DNA of 64,000 nt, from the NCBI GenBank assembly GCA_963840055.1, contig CAWIXM010000022.1, positions 1 to 64,000 of the forward strand. The letters run 5' to 3'. This document shows, one piece after another, positions 19,135 to 26,867 of this stretch. Position 1 is the first letter of the stretch. Each line of letters begins with the position of its first letter. The notes beneath the pieces are model-generated. The model saw nothing but the letters and a program-made list of their open reading frames with translations. It was not told where the DNA came from and ran no database searches. This DNA is from Rhodoplanes sp963840055 (GTDB taxonomy: Bacteria; Pseudomonadota; Alphaproteobacteria; Rhizobiales; Xanthobacteraceae). Made by a program: the position numbers and the translations under genes.

Positions 19135-19953
19135 ATGAAGCTCGACCAGCTGCTGCGGAAACCCTATCAGCCGAGCGACCGGCGCTTCCAGGAAGGGATG
19201 CGCTATGCCTGCGCGACCGCGGCGGCGATCACGCCTTTCGTGCTCGATGTTTTTCCGGTTCGATCGATGATCGACGTCGGATGCGGCGCCGGCGTGCTGC
19301 TCGCCGCATTCGCCGAGCGCGGCGTTGAAAGAATCGTCGGCGTTGACGGCGACTACACCAATCGCGCGCGGCTGCAGTTCGATCCCAAGCATTTCGTTGC
19401 CTGGGACCTCAATCAACCGCTCGGCCCTTTGGGGCTTGGCCGCTTCGATCTCGCGCTGTCGGTCGAGGTCGGCGAGCACCTGTTGCCTGCGCGGGCGGAT
19501 AGCCTCGTCGATGACCTGTGCGCGCTTGCCGACGTCGTGCTGTACGGCGCTGCGATCGTGCAGCAAGGCGGCATCAATCACATCAACGAACAATGGCAGT
19601 CCTACTGGGCGCGCAAGTTCCTCAGCCGCGATTACATTCCTTACGACCTTCTGCGGCCGGTGATCTGGAACACCCGAGACGTGCCGTACTGGTACAAGCA
19701 GAACACGCTGTTTTACGTGAAGCGCGGCTCTCCCAGCCATGATCATTTTGAGAGCCGGTTTCCCGGCGCCGCGGTCACGCTTCTCGACATGGCGATGCTC
19801 GATATCCTGCATCCCGATCTGTATTCGATGCATGTCGAGAAGAAACGCGGCCTTCGCCGCCTGCAGAAGAACGTCGAGCGATATGTCCTGCAGTTCACCG
19901 GCCGGCAGTCGAACCGCCAGGCGCCGGTCAGTTCGCGAATGAAGGAGAGTTGA
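19135..19953 (+). CDS. Class I SAM-dependent methyltransferase inside the nuo operon
   Basis: A 272-residue protein with a Rossmann methyltransferase core. Motif I is MIDVGCGAGVLLAAF at about residues 45-59, the acidic SAM-binding motif is GVDGDY, and the sequence continues through FDLALSVEVGEHL. The C-terminal half (INHINEQWQSYWARKF, then RPVIWNTRDVPYWYKQN) resembles methyltransferases often found in glycan clusters, and its substrate is unknown. The start at 19135 is set by GGGAGGG nine bases upstream. It sits 119 bp after nuoD, and its stop nearly touches the nuoE start, so it is probably expressed with complex I. It is not a standard complex I subunit. Confidence 0.82.
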   Translation: MKLDQLLRKPYQPSDRRFQEGMRYACATAAAITPFVLDVFPVRSMIDVGCGAGVLLAAFAERGVERIVGVDGDYTNRARLQFDPKHFVAWDLNQPLGPLGLGRFDLALSVEVGEHLLPARADSLVDDLCALADVVLYGAAIVQQGGINHINEQWQSYWARKFLSRDYIPYDLLRPVIWNTRDVPYWYKQNTLFYVKRGSPSHDHFESRFPGAAVTLLDMAMLDILHPDLYSMHVEKKRGLRRLQKNVERYVLQFTGRQSNRQAPVSSRMKES

Positions 19954-19955
19954 AC

Positions 19956-20714
19956 TTGGCCCCCCGCCGTCTCGCCCCCGCGGACATGCAACCCGCGAGC
20001 TTCGCCTTTACGGCGGAGAACCTCGCCTGGGCGAAGAATCAGATCGCCCGATACCCGGAGGGCCGGCAGGCCTCCGCGGTGATCTCGCTGCTGTGGCGGG
20101 CACAGGAACAGGCGGGCGGCTGGTTGCCGCAGAAGGCGATCGAGCATGTCGCCGAATTTCTGAGCATGCCGTTCATTCGCGGGCTCGAGGTCGCGACCTT
20201 CTACACGATGTTCAATCTCGAGCCGGTCGGCCGGCATTTCGTGCAGCTGTGCGGCACGACGCCGTGCATGTTGCGCGGCGCCAACGAACTGAAAAAGCTC
20301 TGCCGCGAAAAGATCGGCGACGAACATCATGTGACCGCCGACGGCAAGTTCTCCTGGATCGAGGTCGAGTGTCTGGGCGCCTGCGTCAATGCGCCGATGG
20401 TGCAGATCAACTTCGACACCTACGAGGACCTGACGCCCGAGCGGTTCGGCCAGATTCTCGACGATCTCGCCGCGGGCCGGCCGGTGCGGCCGGGACCGCA
20501 GATCGACCGCCAGTTTTCCGCGCCGGTCGGCGGGCCGGATACGTTGACCGATCCGTCGATCTATCAGAAACGAACCGGAGGAAAGCCGCAGGAGCCGGCG
20601 CTCGCCGACGGCGATGCGAAGCGGCCCGGCGAGGCCGCCAATGTTCGTGAAGCCGCCATCCCCAAGCCGCCGGTTGGCGACGCCAGCGGCAACTCCAACA
20701 CCGGGCGCGCATGA
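19956..20714 (+). CDS. nuoE: NADH-quinone oxidoreductase subunit E
   Basis: The 24-kDa-type subunit carrying the [2Fe-2S] cluster N1a; cysteines lie in CGTTPCML and CLGACVNAPM. A TTG start at 19956 is preferred because GGAG lies eight bases upstream. An in-frame TTG at 19950 that overlaps the previous stop is only two bases from that motif. The protein is about 252 residues with a roughly 50-residue Pro/Ala-rich C-terminal extension typical of alphaproteobacterial NuoE. It overlaps nuoF by four bases. Confidence 0.94.
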   Translation: MAPRRLAPADMQPASFAFTAENLAWAKNQIARYPEGRQASAVISLLWRAQEQAGGWLPQKAIEHVAEFLSMPFIRGLEVATFYTMFNLEPVGRHFVQLCGTTPCMLRGANELKKLCREKIGDEHHVTADGKFSWIEVECLGACVNAPMVQINFDTYEDLTPERFGQILDDLAAGRPVRPGPQIDRQFSAPVGGPDTLTDPSIYQKRTGGKPQEPALADGDAKRPGEAANVREAAIPKPPVGDASGNSNTGRA

Positions 20715-22033
20715 TGCTGCAGGACCGCGACCGCATCTTCACCAATCTCTACGGCTTCCATGACTGGAAGCTTGCCGGCGCCCGCGCGCGGGGGGCATGG
20801 GACGGCACCAAGGCCATCCTGGAGCGCGGCCGCGACTCCATCGTCGAGGAGGTCAAGTCCTCGGGGCTGCGCGGGCGCGGCGGCGCGGGATTTCCCACCG
20901 GCCTGAAATGGTCGTTCATGCCCAAGAAGTCGGACGGCCGGTCGCACTATCTCGTCGTCAACGCCGACGAATCCGAGCCGGGCACCTGCAAGGATCGCGA
21001 CATCATCCGGCATGACCCGCACCTTCTGATCGAAGGTTCGCTGATCGCGAGCTTTGCCATGGGCGCGCACGCGGCCTTCATCTACATCCGCGGCGAATTC
21101 GTGCGCGAGCGCGAGCGCCTGCAGGCGGCGATCGACGAGGCCTATGAGGCGAGGCTGATCGGCAAGAATAACGTCAACGGCTGGGACTTCGATCTCTATC
21201 TCCATCACGGCGCCGGCGCCTATATCTGCGGCGAGGAGACTGCGCTGCTCGAAAGCCTCGAAGGCAAAAAGGGCATGCCGCGGCTCAAGCCGCCGTTTCC
21301 GGCGAACATGGGCCTCTATGGCTGCCCGACCACCGTCAACAATGTGGAGAGCATTGCGGTCACGCCGGACATCATGCGGCGCGGCGCCGCCTGGTTCGCC
21401 GCGATCGGCAGGCCCAACAACACCGGCACCAAGCTGTTCTGCATTTCCGGCCATGTGAACAAGCCGTGCAATGTCGAAGAGGCGATGGGCATTTCGCTGC
21501 GCGAACTGATCGATACGCATGCCGGCGGCGTGCGCGGCGGCTGGGATAATCTGCTCGCCGTCATCCCCGGCGGCTCTTCGGTGCGCTGCCTGCCGGCGCC
21601 GCTGTGCGACGATCTCACGATGGATTTCGACGCACTCGCCAAACTCAGGTCCGGTCTCGGCACCGCCGCCGTGATCGTGATGGACAAATCGACCGACATC
21701 GTGCGCGCCATCGCCCGCATCTCGTATTTCTACAAACACGAGAGCTGCGGTCAGTGCACGCCGTGCCGCGAAGGAACCGGCTGGATGTGGCGGGTGCTCA
21801 CCCGCATGGCGGAGGGTCGCGCCCACAAGCGCGAGATCGACATGCTGCTCGACGTGACCAAGCAGGTCGAAGGCCACACGATCTGCGCGCTCGGCGACGC
21901 GGCGGCGTGGCCGATCCAGGGCCTGATCACCCATTTCCGCAGCGAGATCGAACGCCGCATCGACGAATATGCAGCCAATCCCGACAATGAAGGCGTGCTT
22001 GATCCCAACACGGTCGCCGAAGCGGCGGAGTAG
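20711..22033 (+). CDS. nuoF: NADH-quinone oxidoreductase subunit F
   Basis: The 51-kDa-type subunit that binds NADH, FMN and [4Fe-4S] cluster N3. Motifs are GRGGAGFPTGLKW, NADESEPGTCKDR, GAGAYICGEETAL and the cluster site ESCGQCTPCREG. The 440-residue length is normal. The ATG overlaps the nuoE stop, and a second in-frame ATG follows immediately. Confidence 0.98.
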   Translation: MMLQDRDRIFTNLYGFHDWKLAGARARGAWDGTKAILERGRDSIVEEVKSSGLRGRGGAGFPTGLKWSFMPKKSDGRSHYLVVNADESEPGTCKDRDIIRHDPHLLIEGSLIASFAMGAHAAFIYIRGEFVRERERLQAAIDEAYEARLIGKNNVNGWDFDLYLHHGAGAYICGEETALLESLEGKKGMPRLKPPFPANMGLYGCPTTVNNVESIAVTPDIMRRGAAWFAAIGRPNNTGTKLFCISGHVNKPCNVEEAMGISLRELIDTHAGGVRGGWDNLLAVIPGGSSVRCLPAPLCDDLTMDFDALAKLRSGLGTAAVIVMDKSTDIVRAIARISYFYKHESCGQCTPCREGTGWMWRVLTRMAEGRAHKREIDMLLDVTKQVEGHTICALGDAAAWPIQGLITHFRSEIERRIDEYAANPDNEGVLDPNTVAEAAE

Positions 22034-22077
22034 GGCGATGGCAGGAGCCCGTATCGCCGGAAGTGAGGTCAAGCTCG

Positions 22078-22097
22078 ATTCCCGCGCGGGCGGGAAT
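22078..22097. repeat. Perfect intercistronic hairpin between nuoF and nuoG
   Basis: An 8-bp perfect inverted repeat (ATTCCCGC / GCGGGAAT) with a 4-base loop, in the 121-bp gap after nuoF. There is no T-run, so it is not an intrinsic terminator. It may be a truncated palindromic repeat or an mRNA-stabilising element. Confidence 0.6.
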
Positions 22098-22154
22098 GAG
22101 CAGAGCAAAGGAAGCGCATGAAGCGCCTCGAAGCGAAATGATGAAGGTTCAACG

Positions 22155-24236
22155 ATGACCAAGCTCATCGTCGACGACAAGGAAATCGACGTCCCTCCCG
22201 AATTCACGCTGTTGCAGGCGTGCGAAGCGGCGGGCGCCGAGATCCCGCGCTTTTGCTATCACACCCGGCTGTCGATCGCCGGCAATTGCCGCATGTGCCT
22301 TGTCGAACTCGTCGGCTCGCCGAAGCCGGTCGCAAGCTGCGCCTGGGGCGTGCGCGACTGCCGTCCCGGTCCGCATGGAGAGCCCCCGGAGGTGAGGACG
22401 CGCTCCCCGATGGTGCGCAAGGCGCGCGAAGGGGTGATGGAGTTCCTGCTCATCAATCATCCGCTCGACTGTCCGATCTGCGACCAAGGCGGCGAATGCG
22501 ACCTGCAGGACCAGGCGATGGGCTACGGCGTCGACTCCAGCCGCTTTCAGGAGAACAAGCGCGCGGTCGAGGACAAGTATCTCGGCCCGTTGGTGAAGAC
22601 CTCCATGAACCGCTGCATCCAGTGCACCCGCTGCGTGCGCTTTGCGACCGAGGTCGCGGGCGTGCCGGAGCTGGGCGCGATCGGCCGCGGCGAGGACATG
22701 GAGATCACCACCTATCTCGAGCATGCGATGACCTCGGAGCTGCAGGGCAATGTGGTCGATCTCTGCCCGGTGGGGGCCCTGACCTCGAAGCCCTACGCCT
22801 TCGTCGCGCGGCCGTGGGAGCTTACCAAGACCGAGTCGATCGACGTGATGGACGCGCTTGGCTCGGCGATCCGCGTCGATGCGCGCGGGCGCGAGGTCAT
22901 GCGCATTCTTCCGCGGCTCAACGAAGACGTGAACGAGGAGTGGATTTCCGACAAGACGCGGCATGTCGTCGACGGTCTGCGCGTGCAGCGGCTCGACCAG
23001 CCCTATCTGCGCGAAAGTGGACGGCTGCGCCCCGCCTCCTGGAGCGAGGCGTTCCGCGCCATCGCCGGGAAGGTCCGCGCCGCGAGTTCCAACCGCATCG
23101 GTGCGATCGCCGGCGATCTCTCCGCGGTCGAGGAAATGTTCGCGCTCAAGGACCTTCTTTCCAGGCTCGGCAGCAAGAACATGGACTGCCGTCAGGACGG
23201 CTCGGCGCTCGATCCGGCCTGGGGGCGGGCGACCTATGTCTTCAATCCGACCATTGCGGGGATCGAGCAGGCCGATGCGCTCCTCATCGTCGGATCGAAT
23301 CCGCGCCGCGAAGCGGCGGTGTTCAACGGGCGCATCCGCAAGCGCTGGCGCGCCGGCCCGTTCGCGATCGGGCTGATCGGTGAGCGCGCCGATCTCACTT
23401 ATCCGTATCATTATCTCGGCGCCGGTCCGGACTCGCTCGCCGAACTCGCCGCCGGCCGCGGCGATTTCGCCGATCGCCTGAAGAAGGCCGCACGCCCGAT
23501 CATTCTGCTCGGCGCCGGCGCGACCGCGCGCGCCGATGGTGCGGCGGTTGCCGCGCTCGCCGCCAAGGCGGCCGTCGAAACAGGCGCCATCAAGGATGGG
23601 TGGAACGGCTTTGCCGTTCTGCATCACGCGGCGTCGCGCGTGGGCGGCCTCGACATCGGCTTTGTGCCGGGCCAAGGCGGACTAAAGGCGGCGGAGATGG
23701 CGGCCTATGGCACGCTCGACGTCCTGTTCCTGCTCGGAGCGGACGAGATCGACGTCGCGCCCGGCGCGTTCGTCGTCTATGTCGGGACCCATGGCGATCG
23801 CGGTGCGCATCGCGCCGACGTGATTCTTCCGGCCTCCACCTATACGGAGAAGCCGGGCACTTACGTGAATACCGAGGGGCGCGTGCAAATGGGGGCGCGC
23901 GCGGGCTTCCCGCCCGGCGAAGCGCGCGAGGACTGGGCCATCCTGCGCGCGTTGTCCGATCCTCTCGGACAGCGGCTCCCCTATGACTCGCTTGGCCAGT
24001 TGCGGGCCTCCTTGTTTGCGGCGCATCCGCATCTTGCCCGCCGCGACAAGGTCGCGCCGGCTAATCCCGAGGACGTGCGCAAACTCGCAAAGCGCGGCGG
24101 GGCGGTAGAAGGCGCGGCGTTCGCCGCCGCCATCACCGATTTCTATCTGACCAATCCCATTGCGCGCGCTTCCGCGGTCATGGCCGAGTGCTCGGCGCTC
24201 GCCGAAGGCCGCGCGGCGCTGCGCGCGGCGGAGTGA
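22155..24236 (+). CDS. nuoG: NADH-quinone oxidoreductase subunit G
   Basis: Large peripheral subunit, 693 residues, with several iron-sulfur clusters. The N-terminal ferredoxin-like domain has RFCYHTRLSIAGNCRMCLVE, followed by CDQGGECDLQDQAM and CIQCTRCVRFATEV. The C-terminal part is the molybdopterin-oxidoreductase-like domain, which carries no active Mo site in complex I. Start ATG 22155 has GAAGG seven bases upstream. Confidence 0.97.
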   Translation: MTKLIVDDKEIDVPPEFTLLQACEAAGAEIPRFCYHTRLSIAGNCRMCLVELVGSPKPVASCAWGVRDCRPGPHGEPPEVRTRSPMVRKAREGVMEFLLINHPLDCPICDQGGECDLQDQAMGYGVDSSRFQENKRAVEDKYLGPLVKTSMNRCIQCTRCVRFATEVAGVPELGAIGRGEDMEITTYLEHAMTSELQGNVVDLCPVGALTSKPYAFVARPWELTKTESIDVMDALGSAIRVDARGREVMRILPRLNEDVNEEWISDKTRHVVDGLRVQRLDQPYLRESGRLRPASWSEAFRAIAGKVRAASSNRIGAIAGDLSAVEEMFALKDLLSRLGSKNMDCRQDGSALDPAWGRATYVFNPTIAGIEQADALLIVGSNPRREAAVFNGRIRKRWRAGPFAIGLIGERADLTYPYHYLGAGPDSLAELAAGRGDFADRLKKAARPIILLGAGATARADGAAVAALAAKAAVETGAIKDGWNGFAVLHHAASRVGGLDIGFVPGQGGLKAAEMAAYGTLDVLFLLGADEIDVAPGAFVVYVGTHGDRGAHRADVILPASTYTEKPGTYVNTEGRVQMGARAGFPPGEAREDWAILRALSDPLGQRLPYDSLGQLRASLFAAHPHLARRDKVAPANPEDVRKLAKRGGAVEGAAFAAAITDFYLTNPIARASAVMAECSALAEGRAALRAAE

Positions 24237-24241
24237 CGGAC

Positions 24242-25273
24242 ATGTCGATCGCCGAGCTGTGGACCGCATATCTCTGGCCGCTCTTGATCATTGTGATCGA
24301 GAGCTTCGTTCTGCTCGCGGTGCTGCTGCTCGTGATCGCTTATGTGCTCTACGCCGACCGCAAGATCTGGGCGGCGGTGCAGATCCGGCGCGGCCCCAAT
24401 GTGGTCGGCCCCTGGGGCCTGCTGCAATCCTTCGCCGACATGCTCAAATTCGTGCTGAAGGAACCCACCATTCCCGACGGCGCGAACCGCGGCATTTTCA
24501 TTCTCGCCCCGGTCGTCACCTGCTTGCTTGCGCTTGCCTCCTGGGCGGTGATCCCGGTGGATGAAGGCTGGGCCGTCGCCGACATCAATGTCGGCATTCT
24601 GTATATTTTTGCGATCTCCTCGCTCGGCGTCTACGGCATCATCATGGCCGGCTGGGCGTCGAACTCGAAATACGCCTTCCTCGCCTCGCTACGCTCGGCG
24701 GCGCAGATGGTGTCTTACGAAGTCTCGATCGGATTCGTGATCGTCACCGTGCTGTTATGCGCCGGCACGCTCAACCTCTCCGGCATCATCAAGGCGCAGG
24801 AAACGCAATGGGGCGTGCTCGGCTGGTACTGGCTGCCGCTGCTGCCGATGTTCGTGATTTTCTTTGTCTCCGCGCTCGCCGAGACCAACCGCCCGCCGTT
24901 CGATCTCGTCGAAGCGGAGTCCGAGCTCGTCGCCGGCTTCATGGTCGAGTATGGCTCGACCCCGTATGTGCTGTTCATGCTCGGCGAGTACGTGGCCATC
25001 ATGACCATGTGCGCCTTGGGCACGATCCTGTTTTTAGGCGGCTGGCTGCCGCCGATTCCGGTCGTTCCCTTCACCTGGGTGCCGGGAGTCGTCTGGTTCG
25101 TGCTCAAAGTGCTGGCGATGTTCTTCATGTTCGCCATGGTGAAGGCGTTCGTGCCGCGCTACCGCTACGACCAGCTCATGCGGCTCGGCTGGAAGGTTTT
25201 TCTGCCGATCTCGCTGGCGGCGGTCGTCATCGTCGCAGCCGTCGTTCAATACGCCGTTCTGGCGCCGAAATGA
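24242..25273 (+). CDS. nuoH: NADH-quinone oxidoreductase subunit H
   Basis: Membrane subunit (343 residues, about eight helices) that connects the peripheral arm to the proton-pumping arm and lines the quinone channel. Family motifs IRRGPNVVGPWGLLQ and ETNRPPFDLVEAESELV are intact. The start at 24242 follows the nuoG stop by five bases. Confidence 0.98.
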   Translation: MSIAELWTAYLWPLLIIVIESFVLLAVLLLVIAYVLYADRKIWAAVQIRRGPNVVGPWGLLQSFADMLKFVLKEPTIPDGANRGIFILAPVVTCLLALASWAVIPVDEGWAVADINVGILYIFAISSLGVYGIIMAGWASNSKYAFLASLRSAAQMVSYEVSIGFVIVTVLLCAGTLNLSGIIKAQETQWGVLGWYWLPLLPMFVIFFVSALAETNRPPFDLVEAESELVAGFMVEYGSTPYVLFMLGEYVAIMTMCALGTILFLGGWLPPIPVVPFTWVPGVVWFVLKVLAMFFMFAMVKAFVPRYRYDQLMRLGWKVFLPISLAAVVIVAAVVQYAVLAPK

Positions 25274-25283
25274 GGATGCTGCG

Positions 25284-25772
25284 ATGAGGCTCGACCGCGC
25301 GGCCAAGGCGATCTTTCTGACCGAGTTTCTGCAGGCCTTCGTCCTGTCGATGCGCTATTTCTTCAAACCCAAAACGACCGTCAACTATCCCTTCGAGAAA
25401 AACGCGATCTCTCCGCGTTTCCGCGGCGAGCACGCGCAGCGCCGCTATCCCAACGGAGAAGAGCGCTGCATCGCCTGCAAGCTGTGCGAGGCGATCTGCC
25501 CGGCGCAGGCGATCACCATCGAGGCGGGGCCGCGCCGCAACGACGGCACGCGGCGTACCACCCGCTACGATATCGACATGGTCAAGTGCATCTATTGCGG
25601 CTACTGCCAGGAGGCCTGCCCGGTCGACGCCATCGTCGAGGGACCGAACTTCGAATACGCGACGGAAACGCGCGAGGAACTCTACTACGACAAGGAGCGG
25701 CTGCTCGCGAACGGCGACCGCTGGGAGCGCGAGATCGCCAAGACGATCGCGCTCGATGCGCCCTATCGGTGA
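25284..25772 (+). CDS. nuoI: NADH-quinone oxidoreductase subunit I
   Basis: Peripheral-arm ferredoxin-like subunit (162 residues) with two [4Fe-4S] clusters, N6a and N6b. The cysteine motifs are CIACKLCEAICPA and CIYCGYCQEACPV. An amphipathic N-terminal helix (FLQAFVLSMRYFFKP) contacts the membrane arm. It lies 10 bp after nuoH. Confidence 0.98.
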   Translation: MRLDRAAKAIFLTEFLQAFVLSMRYFFKPKTTVNYPFEKNAISPRFRGEHAQRRYPNGEERCIACKLCEAICPAQAITIEAGPRRNDGTRRTTRYDIDMVKCIYCGYCQEACPVDAIVEGPNFEYATETREELYYDKERLLANGDRWEREIAKTIALDAPYR

Positions 25773-25805
25773 AGGTGATGGACAAGCGGAATTCCAATCG
25801 AAGGT

Positions 25806-25905
25806 CATTCCGGGGCGCGGGCGAAAGCCCGCGAGCCCGGAATCCACACTCATGGGCCGGACTCATGGATTCTGGACAGCCTCGCTTGCGCGCGGCTTCC
25901 GGATT
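25806..25905. repeat. Palindromic intergenic repeat inside the nuo operon
   Basis: Positions 25806-25842 form a long hairpin (ATTCCGGGGCGCGGGC, loop GAAA, GCCCGCGAGCCCGGAAT, with minor bulges). A partial second arm follows with TGGATTCTGG complementing CCGGAATCCA. This matches the style of repeats scattered through Bradyrhizobium-type genomes. It fills most of the 154-bp nuoI-nuoJ gap. Confidence 0.7.
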
Positions 25906-25926
25906 GACGGTTGGGGAAACTGCAGC

Positions 25927-26538
25927 ATGATCCCCGCCTTGTTCTTCTATCTCTTCGCCGGGATTTGCGTGGCTTCGGCGCTGATGGTCATCTCGGCGCG
26001 CAATCCCGTTCATTCCGTGTTGTTTCTCATTCTCGCCTTCGTCAACGCGGCGGGCATGTTCATCCTGATGGGCGCGGAGTTCCTCGCCCTGATCCTGGTG
26101 ATCGTCTATGTCGGCGCGGTCGCCGTGCTGTTCCTGTTCGTGGTGATGATGCTCGACGTGGACTTCGCCGAGCTGCGTCAGGGCTTTCTCAACTATCTGC
26201 CGATCGGTGCGGTGATCGGACTGGTGCTCCTGGTCGAGCTGTTGCTGGTGCTCGGCGCCTGGGCGATCGGCCCCGGCGTGCCGCGGACCATCGTGCTGCC
26301 GATTCCGCCGGAGCAGACGGTGACCAACGCCGAGGCGCTCGGGCTCGTGCTCTATACCCACTACGTCTATTTCTTCCAGGCCGCGGGACTGGTGCTGTTG
26401 GTCGCCATGATCGGAGCGATCGTGCTGACGTTGCGGCACAAGCCCTCGGTCAAGCGCCAGAACGTCGCCGAGCAGCTTGCGCACAGCAAGGCGGCCATCA
26501 TCGAGCTGCACGACGTGCGGCCGGGCCAGGGAATCTGA
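25927..26538 (+). CDS. nuoJ: NADH-quinone oxidoreductase subunit J
   Basis: Membrane-arm subunit of 203 residues with about five helices. The conserved NPVHSVLFLILAFVNAAG and FLALILVIVYVGAVAVLFLF segments are present. The start at 25927 gives the normal MIPALFFYLFAG N-terminus. The unusually long gap before it is filled by a palindromic repeat. Confidence 0.97.
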   Translation: MIPALFFYLFAGICVASALMVISARNPVHSVLFLILAFVNAAGMFILMGAEFLALILVIVYVGAVAVLFLFVVMMLDVDFAELRQGFLNYLPIGAVIGLVLLVELLLVLGAWAIGPGVPRTIVLPIPPEQTVTNAEALGLVLYTHYVYFFQAAGLVLLVAMIGAIVLTLRHKPSVKRQNVAEQLAHSKAAIIELHDVRPGQGI

Positions 26539-26549
26539 GAGGACGGGCG

Positions 26550-26858
26550 ATGACGATCGGGCTTGGCCACTATCTCTCCGTCGCGGCGATCCTGTTCACG
26601 CTGGGCATTTTCGGCATTTTCCTCAATCGCAAGAACGTCATCATCATACTGATGTCGATCGAGCTGATCCTGCTCGCGGTCAATATCAACCTCGTCGCCT
26701 TCTCGACGCATCTGGGGGACCTGGTCGGCCAGGTGTTTGCGTTGCTGGTGCTGACGGTGGCGGCGGCCGAGGCGGCGATCGGGCTGGCGATCCTCGTCGT
26801 GTTTTTCCGCAACCGCGGCTCGATCGCGGTTGAGGACATCAATCTCATGAAGGGCTGA
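26550..26858 (+). CDS. nuoK: NADH-quinone oxidoreductase subunit K
   Basis: Small membrane subunit (102 residues, three helices), an MrpC homologue, with conserved helix glutamates in IELILLAVNINLV and in TVAAAEAAIGLAILV. AGAGGA lies just upstream. It starts 11 bp after nuoJ. Confidence 0.97.
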   Translation: MTIGLGHYLSVAAILFTLGIFGIFLNRKNVIIILMSIELILLAVNINLVAFSTHLGDLVGQVFALLVLTVAAAEAAIGLAILVVFFRNRGSIAVEDINLMKG

Positions 26859-26867
26859 CGGCGCACG

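Noticed and set aside
22038..22121. 27-codon frame between nuoF and nuoG
   Set aside because: It has no good ribosome binding site, overlaps a hairpin and shows no recognisable sequence.
20564..22207. 547-codon open frame on the minus strand opposite nuoF
   Set aside because: It mirrors nuoF codon bias and has no recognisable motif.
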